Source: Trichinella spiralis
Taxonomy: Eukaryota; Nematoda; Enoplea; Trichinellida; Trichinellidae
Length of the DNA stretch: 64,000 nucleotides
Direction: 5' to 3'
Assembly (NCBI GenBank): GCA_000181795.3
Contig: CM012955.1
Location: 1,982,563-2,046,562, forward strand
Shown here in pieces: positions 12,158-25,435 of this stretch (position 1 is its first letter; each line of letters opens with the position of its first letter). The translations under genes and the position numbers were made by a program. Below the pieces are notes generated by a model. It saw nothing but the letters and a program-made list of their open reading frames with translations. It had not been told where the DNA came from and ran no database searches.

Positions 12158-14089
12158 CTCCCACTTTACGAAGAACACTTTCCACAAAGCGACAGTACAG
12201 TGACCGTCGCGGCGCAGTCCACACACTGAGCACTGGTCAAGGTCAGCTGGTGGTTTGTACTTTTCATCTCCAATTGCCCGGGGCTGGTCAACTTTTCTTT
12301 TTTTCCAAAATTAGCCTGCTGTGGACCAAACCAAAAAAAGGAAAAAAGATAGCCAATAACTGTATCCAGGTCAGTCACTGTCAGTTTGCAAAACCACTTG
12401 ACCAACACTTTTGTTGACAACACAATCTCACTGTTTCGTTCAGCCAGCTCACTTTTGCTGCACAATCTCTACAGCTCAATATTTATGAATACAGCATTGC
12501 TATATTGTCGCATTTCAATGAAAAATTTGCAAATTCATTTCACAAATGCAAAAATTCACCATTAATTGTAATATTTTGTTGTGATTATTAGTATGCGACA
12601 CGTTTCATTCAACATTACACTGAACTGAAATGCCTGCCGTTCGTTGTTTGAACATCATTTGCGTTGAAATACATGATAAATTTATTTCAAAACATCACAA
12701 GTTTAAATTTTTTCAAATATTTCAACGTGAAAAAAACTGATGGAAATGATTCATTCTTGCAAATAAATTACTGTAATACAGTTTTACTTTTGCAATAAAA
12801 TTTGCATATTTCAACTTCAACCTTTGACAAAATTTTGAACGACAGTTGTCAACTAGTTTGGAAAATTTGTTTTTGCTTAAACTTCAAAGATAGCTTGGTG
12901 TGATAATCACAATGTTCAATATTTTAATTTTGTAAACTGTATGATTCATTTTACAGTAAAATGTAAACTGTATGATTCATTCATATTTATGTTCTATTTG
13001 AATAGACTTCATCGTTTACTTGAACTGACATTGCAATAATGGACGAGAATTATAACACACACAAACACACACACACACACACGACTATAAACGACAAAAG
13101 TAAACAAGTCACATTCACACAATGGTGAGTTGTTCTAGTCCACATGCATGCACTTGTGTATTAGTTAATGTTAATGAAAGTCCACGTTGTACAACAATTT
13201 CATTTTTTATTCTTTTTGTAATTGAAAAACAACGGATTAATTATTTTATAAAAATTTATTTAATGCGTTAAAATCAATATTTGCTCAAGCATTGTAACGT
13301 GATGAGCAAGTGAACGTCAGAAGATTTTATAGCTCATTATCAGCATTGAATAATGTTGTTTGCTAACTAAAAATCAACTTTACATTAGTTTGTTTTTGTT
13401 ACTGTATTCCACAATACGTTGTATAAATGAATTTTTAACTCATATTTTGCATCTTTAATAAAAGTTTATCAGTGTAAAGTTCAAAATTATGTTGATTTTA
13501 TTGCTTTATCTACTATAAGAAAAAAAAGTAGAATTTTTTTTTGTTTTTATATTCTACTAATATTTGAAAATTTTTTCTTAGATTCTTGTTTTATTATTTG
13601 ATAAAAGTACAAAAGTTGTAAATTAATAAGCAGTAAATGAATAAATTTTATCGGTGAACAGTGTGCATTTTGAAGCATAGCGCGCGAAAGAATTGCTTGG
13701 CTTCGATTTTGCACCAACTGATCGACGTGTTTTCATTTTTGATAAAATCAGTCATATTTAGCTTTTCAGCGGCTTATTGAATGCGGCACAGGTAAACACA
13801 ATGGTAGCCCACCGAACTGTGCTTAGATTGGCACTGATATCAGCAAAACGGCAGTTGAATAAACATACGATTTCACTGGGGATGAATCAGAAATGAGGCA
13901 CGGCAGTTGTGTGGTTGATTCAAGCTAGCATACAGGCAAAGAAAGCTGTTACGGTGGACAAGGTTGGCAAACGTTGAAATTAATCGAAATGAATAATAAT
14001 TATAGTATGTTGCGATTTTAAGAGTGGCAAAGTGCGGTGATTTCAATGTGGAAGAAGCCGAGCGAGTGGCGGACCGTTTTGGAACCTTG
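12158..14089. other. Noncoding region between divergent FKBP and M1 genes
   Basis: This is mostly AT-rich DNA with a (CA)n tract at about 13054-13083. The open frame of the M1 exon extends upstream to about 14024 without an ATG, after an AG at 14021-14022, so an upstream noncoding exon or a trans-splice site there is possible. I see no other gene. Confidence 0.4.
13054..13083. repeat. (CA)n microsatellite
   Basis: A run of CA dinucleotides with one interruption lies in the FKBP/M1 intergenic region. Confidence 0.9.
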
Positions 14090-17000
14090 ATGCACAGCGA
14101 CCTTCCATCTTTTGACATTTGCGAAGATGAACTCGACGAACTGCCGAGTAGATTACCAAGACGAGCATCGCCGATTGGTATATCTGATTTGCATACTGTA
14201 CATCCAGTTTCTATAAATGAATCGAAAGCAAAATCGAAGAAGCATTTCACTTTTTCTAAGACAACGATCATTGTTTGCATCGTTTTGACTTTATTTCTTT
14301 TGATTCTTTTGATTGCTTTGCCAATTTTAATTTATAAGAATTTTCACGACTGCCAACCAAGCACTTGTGCCTCGCCTTCTTCTTCTTCTTCTCCTCCAGT
14401 ATCTTCAGAATTGCTCAACTTTCTCATGCCTAGTCTGTATTACATCAGTGTCAAAGTTTACATGCCAACGTTTTCATTTGCAAAAGCCGAAGATGATATT
14501 CCAATATTGTTCGAAGGAAACGTTACAATATTGATGCATTGCTTCACTTCGACAAATGTGATTTATTTGCATGCGGTGGGACTGAATTTCGCCACTTCAA
14601 ATGTAAAGTTGACCGAAGCAGGTCGTGGAAATGAAGTAGAAATTGTGAAAATGGAAATTCATCCCAAACAACAAATGATTCGCTTTGATACTAAATGGTC
14701 TTTGAATGCTGGCAGCGATTATGCGTTGGCCATTCTTTACAAAGGAACAGTTTCTAAACAGCAACAACCGGGCCTTTATTACATCTCCTACGCTGAATCA
14801 GCTCAAACGAAGTGAGAATTATTTTTTTACTTTCATTATTTTGCACAAACTTAAGTATGCCCTGTTTGAAATTTACGAAATTTTAATTCGGAGTTGCTAT
14901 GGAATAGATTTTACATTTTTTTCTGTTAACAAAATGTACTTTTGATATTACTTTACTGATCGAAAGTATAACCGACAATTCAGATATATTCTTGCGACAA
15001 AGTCATCAAAAACTTCAGCTCGTCGTTGGTTTCCATGTTTCGACGAACCTCATATGAAAGCTAAATTTCAAGTTGATCTTTCATTATCAGCAGGCATGAA
15101 AGGAATATCTAACGGTCAAGAGATAAGAGAAGAACAACTTGGGTAAATAATTTGTTCATACAACTTTCAATATTTCATAGCAAATTGACTGTTTTATTAT
15201 TTTGTTTACTAGTTGAAATATTATTAAATAATTATACTTTTTGTATTAGAAATGGATGGACAAAAATATTTTTTCAAATAACTCCAAAAATGTCACCACA
15301 TCAACTCGTGATATTTGCATCTCAATATGCATCGAAAAATATCCCTTTTGAACACAGAAAAGAGGTATTGAAGAAATATATACATATTTATTTATTTATT
15401 TATTTATTTAAAATTGATTATTTTATCATTTTAATATATTTTTTTCGAATTGCTTAATTATATTATATATATATATATATAGATTCGAATTTGGACAAAG
15501 CCTATGCTGCTAGAGCAAACGGAATTTGCAACTTCTGTCGTTGCGACAGTTTTATCTTCGGTTCAAAATTATCTCAGTTCTGCTATTCCAGTTGACAAGT
15601 TGGGTGAGATAGCTTTCAAATCATATTTGTAAATAATAAAATGATATAATTTTAGATATTGTTGCTTTGCCAAGTTTGTTGGAGAAAGAAGAAACTGACA
15701 ATTTTTTAGGCATCGTCATCGTCAATGAACTTGGAATACTTTGTAAAAAAGAAAATTCCTGCATTTCTGCTAAAAAAAATATTATGAAAAATATCATAAA
15801 CATTCTCATTTACCAAGTATTGTTTGTACTTTATTTATTTATTTATTTATTACACTTTTGTATTTTTTAGTGGCTTGATGGTGTGGTAACTGTAAGATGC
15901 TGGGATGAACATTGGTTTTTGAGAAGTCTGGCTAAAATTCTCAGCTACGTAATCTTAGATAAACATGATCAAAATTTAGATATGGTAATCATTATGAGAT
16001 AATGATCAATATGGAGACATTGTATTATTCTGATTAAGGAAGCGGAATTTATTTTCAATGTGGTTCAACAAGCTCTCGGCGAAGAAACGTTCACAAATTC
16101 TTACACATTAAAGAATGCAGCAGATTTTGATATTTCTGTTTCAAGTAATGCAGAAAATAAGGTAACAGTGAACGTTTGCATATTAAATTTAAAATTTAGC
16201 TAACATAAATTATTAAAATATATTTTTTTATGAATATACATTTTGAGCATCATTTTATAAGATGTAACTTGTCTTGTTTGTTTTCATTTATAGGGTGCTT
16301 CGATATTACGAATGATGTACAACATTGTTGGATTTGATGTATTCCAGAAAGTTATGTCAACATTTATACAAAAGTCTACAAATGGCAACGCCAGTTACAA
16401 TGAATTTTTTAACATTCTATCAGAGGTATGAAAATCAGAGGTATCAGAGGTATGAAGCATTTATTTATTGCAGATTTCACAAAGCCATTCAATGACAGAT
16501 GAATGGAAACAAAAGTCTTGGAATGCTACGCAAATAGTAATTCCATGGATTGAACAAAGTTCATATCCTTTGGTTACTGTAATTCGAACTTATGAAGATG
16601 GAATGGTTCAGTTTAAGCAGTCACGATTTCACATGGCTGACAAGTATGATTTTGGTATTGGGCGATGGAATATTCCTGTTGTATTTCAACATGGTCCCGG
16701 TGCAGAGAAAGTTCACGTTTGGCTGACATCAGTTGGCGAAGGCATGGAAATTGGATAAGATATGTTTTATTGTTTCTTGTATTACTGTTTATTTTAACTT
16801 TAGCAAAATCTCCGGTTCCAAAAGCACCCTACAATTATGTGTTGGCAAATGTGGATATGCTCGCATTTTGCCGTATTCAATATGATGAAGCAAATTGGCA
16901 GCTAATTCAAATGCAATTGACGGTGCAACATGACGTAAATACTATAATTTGAAAAATTGAAATGAAAATGTCAACTTTTCTTTATTTAGCTTATCAGCAC

Positions 17001-18616
17001 AAAGTCTAGGGCTCAACTACTTGACGATGCATTTGCGTTAGCCAAGTAATTGGTTAATTTTATGCTGAATGATTATTATGTTGTTGTTTAAAAAAATTTT
17101 TTCAACAATTTTTCGCAGGGTTGGAAAATTAAATTATGCATTGGCTTTGGACTTAACGAAATATTTGCCACAAGAAAATGCTTATTTACCTTGGTTGACC
17201 GCATCTCGACATATGAGCTTCTTTTATGATTTGCTTCATGCAACAAAATATGAAAATCAAATAAAGGTAAATTGCATAATAAAACTTTGAAATTCAACCA
17301 GTGAATAGTTTTTCTTTTTAGAAATTTCTTATTCACATATATGAACCAATTTATCATCGTCTGGGATTTGAAACATCGTCTAAAGAAAGTTTAAATTTAC
17401 AGTAAGTTCCACTGAATTGTTTCTCTCGTATGTTTTGTTAAATTGTTGTTTTTTTCAATAATTGTAATATTGATGTAATGAAAATTAAATACACAGAGAA
17501 CTTCGTTCATTAATTTGGAAGCATGCTTGCAAGTTCTATTTGGCCCATTGTATTCAGACAGCAAAAAATCTTTACACTCAATATGAGCAAAGTTGTGCTG
17601 AATCGAAATCAAGTGGACTGTGCAACATGTAAGTGATTTTATTTTTTTTAAACCATGCCTGTTAATGCTTTTTATTTTACAACTTTACGCAGAATACCGA
17701 TAAGTCTGAGGCAAACTGTATACTGTACATCCATTGCCGAAGCAGGTTCAAGTCGAGAGTGGACATTTCTTTGGAGAAAATTCGTGGAAGAAGAAGATGT
17801 TCACGAAAAGCGATCTCTTTTAATCGGTCTTTCGTGTACGAAAAATGCCATGCTCTTGAATAAGTAAGATGTGATGAATGACAGTATATAACAGTATGCA
17901 GGTATTATTTTTGTTTGACTTTTCAGCTTGTTGGAAAAAGCTCTCGGCGGGGTAGAAATGAATGCAGAAGTTGTTTCGACAATTTTTCACCACATCAGCA
18001 TGCACAACGTAGGCAATGGCATGCTGTGGGATTTCACAATACGCAACTGGGATGCTTTGCTGAAAAAGTAAGCCAAATGTGAATGAATAGTGGGAAATTT
18101 TTCCAACGCATATTAAGCATTCCGCAGCCTTTTTTACCCTGTGGAATTTTGGTTTGAAGGACGTTCATTGATAACTTTATCTGTATTTTTTTTCATTTCA
18201 CATTAAATCGTTTTTTGTCAGCATGCTAAAAAACTTGTTTAATGAAATTCTGTGTGTGTGTGTGTGTTGAAAAATAAATTTCTCTTTTTTATTCAGATTC
18301 AACAATTCGTCTGTTCTGAATTCGGTTGTTCAAGCTGCGACGAGGTCGTTCAAAACAAGAAAACGATTAGAAGCTGTAAATTGAAATTGACACATGTAGC
18401 ATGGTTTTCATGTTTTGATATATAAGATTATTTTAATTTCAGCTGGAAATGTTCTTGAGCAGCAAAGTGGATGTTGGCACCAGTCGATTCATTTTCAAAC
18501 AACAGCTCGAAATTACGAGAGAAAACATTGCCTGGTTGGAACAATACAAGGATGATGTTCTACTTTGGATCAAGCACAACGTACCTGACAGTAGTCAATT
18601 CTCAATTTATAATTGA
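14090..18616 (+). CDS. M1 aminopeptidase-like type II membrane protein, zinc site lost
   Basis: Eighteen exons (14090-14811, 14984-15142, 15250-15364, 15483-15603, 15656-15816, 15871-15984, 16039-16161, 16294-16425, 16474-16753, 16804-16934, 16990-17045, 17119-17266, 17322-17401, 17497-17628, 17693-17863, 17927-18067, 18297-18375, 18443-18616) sum to 3039 nt, 1012 aa, normal for aminopeptidase N relatives. A cytoplasmic tail precedes one N-terminal membrane helix (IIVCIVLTLFLLILLIALPI), then the M1 beta domain with SARRWFPCFDEPHMKAKF, and an ERAP1-C-like helical domain (LANVDMLAFCRIQYDEANW). The enzyme core is collinear but broken: GAMEN aligns to EETDN, HELAHQW to NILIYQW, and the third-ligand NEGFA to LRSLA. 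So both His, the catalytic Glu and the third zinc ligand are gone, while frame and fold are kept, implying a pseudoenzyme rather than a decayed gene. The first in-frame ATG is 14090. Exon 9 ends at a GA donor (see findings). Confidence 0.9.
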
Positions 18617-18798
18617 TTTGATTTTATTTTTCTATTTATTTACAAACAATAAATTCGCTGTTATGAGAATATGCATGCATGTTTAAAGTAAATTAGAAGT
18701 CAATCAATTCGATTCGATTCCGTAGAGAGCTTCATTGACAGAAATCAAAAAGCAAATTTGGCAGTGTTCAAATGTCATGAAACAAACGGTGGTAAAAG

Positions 18799-21700
18799 TT
18801 ATGCATTATTATTAGTATTATTGTTGTTAGCTGGCATTGGTTGTTTCAAACTGGTAAGTAAAATTTCCGCACCCTGTAAATATGCATTTAACATTTCTTG
18901 CAATTCATAATTCCAGGTTGAACGAATTTCCAGTTTGAATTCTTTTATCATCGACTTGGTCTCGTCACTCAACAATGGCTGTACAGATTCTTCAAATGCT
19001 GTGAAATCCAAAAGCAGCTAAAATATACCATTTCTTATTTATTTATTTATTTATTTTTTGAACAAACGCTTGAATCAATCAATCAATCAATCAAAGTTGA
19101 ATAGAGACCTGCGTGTGTTGGGATTGATTGAAAGAAGAAATGTTCGCCTTGGCGCATTGGATTATACGATCGCAATAACTTCGTATCACAAAGCCTATTA
19201 CAGTTGAATAGAGAGCGGGCGAAATTAGGAACAATTCCGCCTGGACTGAAACAATCCGAAGAATAAGATCTTTGATATAATTGCTGACGCCTGAAAGTGT
19301 GAACAAATACAGATTCAAAGTGGAAAATTGCAAATGCAAAATAATACTGGTAACCTTGCAATTTCTGCCATGAATCGGTTGAAATTTCAAAAATTGTATT
19401 CAACATCGAACTCTTGGAAGAGATGTACAGTTTCAACAGAAACGTCCGGAAGCTGCCGTAACAGACAACGCACCGCTGCAATTTGTGATTTAGCCGAAAT
19501 TTGAACGTCGAATTTGGAAAATAGAACAACATCCATCCATTCACTCACTCACCTGTTGCAGTGGTTCAGTAAGCCACATTCCATTTCTGCTCAAACGATC
19601 GATCAACCTGGGCAAGCAGTACCTCAGCAAATAATCGCAATTAGCCAGAACGATCAGCAATTTTTTGTCCGTAATTCTGGAAGATTTCTTGGCTCTCCCT
19701 TTCGGATAATCGAACTCAAACGTCGACGATCCTTTCGACATTCCGCCCCCTGAGACGACATCATCGTCGAGTTGTTGCTGTTGTTCCAAGCCGATCAACT
19801 TTAGCATTGTCAACTTGAACGAGCAGAGCAACCTTTCGAACCGCTTCAACAGCCCGTCCTTGTGCGATTCACTGCTCAAAAAGTCCACCTCCTTCCGGTA
19901 GTTGTTGTAGCAGAGCAGCTGCTTGAAAATTGGCAACAGCTCGTGAATGATGCTTTCAAATAAATCCGGCAGAGCTGTTTTCGACATTTCTTCATTGCAG
20001 ACCAACAATTTCCAAATCTCTTTCGAAGCCAACGCCGATATACCTGACGATCAGAATGGAAATCAAAATTTTACTATATACTGTATTTGTACGATTTTAC
20101 TTGATTCGGTCTGTTCGACGAAACACGCTAAACAATGCAACCGAATCTCAACGCACAAATCCATCCAATATTGCAAATATCGCTCTTCACACTCCAGATC
20201 CAAAAATCCAGCTACGGTAGATCTGAAACATGAAGAAAACAATTATTCCAATTATCGGCGACAATGACAATACCAACGGTGACATTGCACCTCAACGATT
20301 TCAGCAGCTGCAGCAAATAGGCAGGCTCCATTGAAGATACATCCCACTGAAGAAATGCATCGTCGTACAAATCGACAAGTTCAGAGGGGATCTTGCTCAC
20401 AGGGAAGATGGCGTTAAAGACAAGCGCAGCACTCAAATTAAATATATCTAAAATCATATCCTACAACAACAGAAGAAACAATCAAGCATTTTCAATCTAT
20501 CAAAAAAAGGTAAGCATACGTACTTCGACTTGTTTCGTGTGTATAATGCTATGAGATGTCAACTGGCCTGCAATGTATTCTTGAGACAATTTGACAAAGT
20601 CTTGCACTTTCGTGTCTAATATTGTACACACAGATTCGGAGAAGCGAAAACTTTGTGGAATTTGAGAAACTACAACAAGAGTAGTTAATCAGTGAAACAA
20701 AATTGCTAAATTGAACAAATAACTTTACACCTAATTTATCGGAAAAATCATTTTCAGAATCATCAAATGTCTTCTCTTTTCCTTAAACAATATGCACGCA
20801 TATTTTTATGAATATTAAATTTCTTTTAGCAAAATACCAATTGTAAAATGTATCTTCTGACAATCTATAATTAAAGCTTTCAACCACTGGCATTGTGATT
20901 CCAGACATATCCAGCCGGCATCGACTTCTGAATCTACAGACGTCAAATATCTACAAAAATATACATAGATATATAACAACGTTGAACCGAGTAAGCAGTT
21001 AAAAAAAAATATATATATATATACCTTATTATCCTTTTCTGTTCAGATAATGGAACTTTATGATCAACAAGCTGCCTATGAAGCGTGGATTTAAATTCTT
21101 CCATCTGTATTTCAGCTTCAGCAAATGCTACATGTTTAAACAACCAAACCATTGGAATAATTAATAGAAATTCAAATGTATAAAATGGAAACCTTCTTTG
21201 AACAGAGGCACTTCAGTTTCGCTCAGAAGAGATTTTGCCCGTGAATATTCACTCAACACTAAAGCATATTCTCCCTTGAAATAAAATACGGATATATACT
21301 GATTGGTAAGGACAAACAAAATTGATTATTAGCAACCTTCTCAGTGTAAACTTTCATCAGCTGAGGAAGATAAAACATGAAACGAAACCTTTGCAACAGT
21401 GAAAGGGCATTTCTTATTGCATCTGATTGTTCCTTTCGTTTCAATACATCCACAAAAACATCTTCGCCAGTTTGGATGCAGTGATCAATTTTCGTCTGAA
21501 ACTGCTCTGCCATTTCAGTTGGATTGACAAAACAGTCCTGTTCAACATGCAAACGCAAATCTAAATTCAACACGCCTAGAAATGAAAAGTTGCACAACTT
21601 CAACTTGCCTGACATCGCATCGATACAATCTAATATGCAGCTGAGATTGGATTTCATAAATTCTTTTGGTCCTTTCTTCGACACGATAACTTGGCTACGC

Positions 21701-22576
21701 ATAAACTCTAAACCGGCTTTTAAATTTTCAAAACTAAATTTAAAAACCTATCAACTGTAAAATAAATCTGAAATTTTGCGAAAAATATAATCATATATAC
21801 TATGTTCTTGAAAAAATAAAAACAAATTAAATAATATATCATGAAGCTCACCTCACAATGCGACAGTTTTCTACTAAATATCGCACTGGATGAAAATTTT
21901 CAAGTCGCATATTGCTACTGCTTTCTGGAAACAATTCTGACGACCAGTGATATATTGGTGTGCTAAATGAAAAACAAACTAAATCAGAGATTCTTATTCT
22001 GCAAACGGAAAGCGCAATTTGATTCGATTCGATTAGAATAAATGAATGCCAATTTACACATTCGTTTCAACAGAAAAGCCAAGGGGGCAATCATCCACAA
22101 TTGCAGCCGCTTCCTTAGGATCACGGCGAAATGTTTCTATCATTCGTGATTCGTCAACCCAAACTGCTGTAGGTTGCAATGGCCCTGGAATGAAAACTAT
22201 GCCATTAAATAATACAATTAAAAAGTTACTAATTTTGAATTACCAATCAAAGCATGAAATATCCGGAACTGTACAGTACATGACCCACGTCCGCCAGATT
22301 TTGTCGTTACAATTATTTCACCTGTTCCAGCTTTACAATGACTAACACGAGTGATGATTTTGTGCGAAGATTCCCATTTCAACGACTGCATGCAGTCAGC
22401 ATTGCACACAGTAAGACCTGGATATAAAAATCTGAAATTTCAAAAAAAAACCAAAGAACATTACCTATAACATCACTCTGTGACAAGCCCAGATGTTCTC
22501 CTCGAATGACAATCTGTGTACCCGGCACGCCATCCTTAGGTGATAATCCAGTAACAACAGGCGCTGGACCTTTCAT
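18799..22576 (-). CDS. sec-5: Exocyst complex subunit SEC5/EXOC2
   Basis: Subunit of the octameric exocyst that tethers secretory vesicles to the plasma membrane. Sixteen exons on the minus strand: 22576-22465, 22417-22244, 22184-22058, 21962-21852, 21733-21337, 21274-21193, 21127-21025, 20950-20838, 20781-20731, 20669-20524, 20460-20291, 20222-20101, 20043-19553, 19475-19355, 19290-19109, 19017-18799; 2721 nt, 906 aa (human about 924). The N-terminus is an IPT/TIG domain (PAPVVTGLSPKDGVPGTQ, VIRGEHLGLSQSDVIG, VTTKSGGRGS), the Ral-binding domain of human SEC5, followed by PTAVWVDES. A coiled region (ALSLLQRFRFMFYLPQ) and the CATCHR helical rods come next, with GVSNYIKDLILRIVSVQAEL near the C-terminus matching the human GVRNYLKEAL segment. 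The tail is Asn-rich (PANNNNTNNNA). Its stop lies 183 bp from the convergent M1 stop, so the 3' UTRs may overlap. Sure of identity. Confidence 0.94.
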
Positions 22577-25435
22577 TGAAAATTCTGCTTCAGGAACCCA
22601 GTGGGAATTCCCACAAAAATAAAATTACCACAGCCTAATTTTCACAATTACTTAATCTATTCTTATTATAATTTGTTGACAAGTATTTTCAAAACAGCGA
22701 TACCTGATTATAAAGGTCTCATTGTAGAACGAATAAAATAGAGTTGCAAATAAACTTTCTAAAATATAAAAATGTAACCAAAGGAAGTCATAAATGGACA
22801 GACAATGCAAGTTTGAACGTGAGCATGAAAAGCAAACCAGAAAACATCAATAGCCATACTTTTATGACTGATCACTCACCTTGTGCACTGTAAGAAACAT
22901 AATAATCAGGTACAAATAAAAATGCTAGCAGTAGATGATTACACTGATACTAACGGGGGCAGACTCATTCACACGCAGTGCTCATCACAAAGCGGGACTG
23001 TGTGGGTCAATAGTGCTATATTATTTTACATTGTTCTGACCCTGACTTCATCTTTGAAACGTATATACGACAATTCCTGAGGGGGGCATATAATTCGAAA
23101 CAGAATTCTTCCTATAATACATACAGAGGCATGCTTATTTAGTTTAATGAGAAGTAGAAGTAAGATGTGAAGTAAGCAGAGAAATAAGATCACTGAGAAA
23201 CGAACTGTTGCCCTGAAACTACAATGCTGCTTCAAGTCATATATCCATCACTGAATCATATTTCAAAGAAGTGGAGAATAATTGGACCCCAAAAATGAGT
23301 CTCAAATGATGTATGAATGCTGAACTTTCAGTTCTTAATGAGCTTAAGTTGACAATTTGTTTAAGCTTTGCGTGAGATAGTGTTCTTAGCCACATGTTGG
23401 AGAAAGATCAATTTCAGGCACGAAGAAGATTTTTTATTCGAGAAAAGCATGTGAGTTATCCATATCGAAGAAAAAATTGTATTAACATTGTTTAGAGAAA
23501 ACTTTTCGCCATAACAATTTAGTGGAAACCGGATACCCTAGGCTGGCCGTTCGTTCATGCTTACTTATGATAGTTGTCGGATAAATAATATCAGCATGGA
23601 AGTAAGCTACGATTGACTCAACTCAGAATATATTTCGGTTTTTTAAATAGAAAGATTTATATGAAAATTAAAGTTAATATATTTTATTTTTTGCCGCATT
23701 AAAATAAATTTACTGACTGAGGGTCTTGGCTTTTGATTGGCTTAAAGCAAAAATTATTATAGATTACCCTGAAAAACAAATAAAGTTATTATTGTAAATT
23801 TATTCTGGAAGATGTTAAGCATATGCAGTACTTTTGTTATTTCTTGTAATTTCAAAAAATATATGCAATGATGAATTATCGTTCCTTGAAATTTATCCAT
23901 TTATTATTTAAACGCATGTTTCCCACAGTTTTTGTGTCCATTGAAAATCGTCACCCAAGTTACTATAATTTGACATAGAAGAAATGTCTCAGCAGATTAG
24001 AAGCGCATCAGTTCAACATGAATGCCCGAGCTCGAATCTAACAGCACTGCCCAATCAACAAAGCAACATTGTTCCTTTTTTTTAATATGTATGAAGTTTC
24101 TCTGAAAAAAATATATTTATAAATTTTAATGAATTCTGAAACTATTCTTATTTTTTAAATTATACATAATAAGAAATTTCATTACAGTATAAAGTTGCAC
24201 TACTGTAAATAGATTTATTGGAATGAAGGTAACTTTGTTTTACAGTAGAAATCTATTATTTATTTTAATCACTTTCATTTTTGCCGTCGTAATTAGCTGT
24301 CATTCCTCCGACTTAGTTGCTGACTTTTGACTACAGAGTATTGATGCCGATAGCAACTAATGGCTTTTTTTTGTGTTTACAGAAGGCGACTTTTGCTATG
24401 TTTGATTATTGATTTTCTTCAGTAATTTGTCTTTTACATCTATATTTTGCATTTTGTTATAAAATAATTTAAAAGTAAGTGGCGTGCGGTTTACTCCTAT
24501 GAATGAATATTATTAATTACGACTATAGTTTCAATTTTTAGAACTTCTGTATTATTTTTATCATTAATTTTGTCTGCTGTTCAGCTGTGGCTAACTTTGA
24601 TTATTTGTTGTCGTTGAAGTAATAGCTATTTAGCGTGCTAATGGAATAGGATGTAGCTTCCTTACGAATTGAGTAATTGAATTTCGAAGTTGTTTAATAT
24701 ATTTGATTTATATATTTTTGGGGAAACTGATATCTTATTTTCAGTTTTGTGTTATTGTAGTATGAGTAAATGATAATTAAATTAAACAGGCGTAAATAGT
24801 TTGTATTTATATGCTACTACTAAACTTGAATTTTGAGTTACTCGCTTATTGATTGATTTAGCTGTGTAAATTATTAGCAGAATACTCCATTCTTCAAAAT
24901 TCGAATAATTATTGTCAAGCAGCGATAGTTTGTCTGACATTTTATGTTTTGCCTTCGTTAATAATGACTTCTTTAATTGATACCTTTGCTGGTATGCATG
25001 TTTTTTCGTTGTTAATTTCATCATATTATTTGTTTCATCATTAATAACATTTTATTGATCAATTTTGTTAATTATATCTGTTATTCAATTAATTTTGTTC
25101 ATTCACATTTGTTATTTTCAATCGTTTTCTGCTTATTAAAAGTTTCTCACGTAATGGACGTGTATTAATGAAAAATGAAATTTAAACTAAAATAACTTTA
25201 AAACTACTTTAATCTTTTTACATTAAGTGATCTACATTTTAAATTTAAAGTTTTATTTTAAGGTTTTAAATTAAAATTACGTAATCTTTTACAGTATACA
25301 TGGATTTTCAAGCTTTATTGTTGGATTTTTTTTCGCGAGTCGCGATGCCTGTCAAATTCCAGCTATTATTTTTTAGGCAGTTATTGTTGAATCAACTGTG
25401 ATTTTTCTTTTTTTAGGTGAGAGAAATACTGAAGC
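22577..25435. other. Intergenic region between divergent sec-5 and coronin
   Basis: No recognisable exon. About 22880-23600 is less AT-rich and has fewer homopolymers than the flanks, which hints at an old insertion or a conserved noncoding block, but its ORFs match nothing I know. From about 23650 to 25400 the DNA is strongly A/T-rich. Upstream elements of both genes must lie here. Confidence 0.4.
25401..25416 (+). other. Candidate trans-splice/outron acceptor before coronin
   Basis: A pyrimidine tract ending in TTTTTTTAG (AG at 25415-25416) lies 19 bp upstream of the coronin ATG with no donor obvious nearby. In nematodes this arrangement marks a spliced-leader acceptor; a 5' UTR intron is the alternative. 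Confidence 0.4.

Noticed and set aside
13801-13893. Upstream ATG (MVAHRTVLRLAL) as the first exon of the M1-like gene
   Set aside because: The frame stops before any donor that would join to 14024, and the protein already has its N-terminal anchor.
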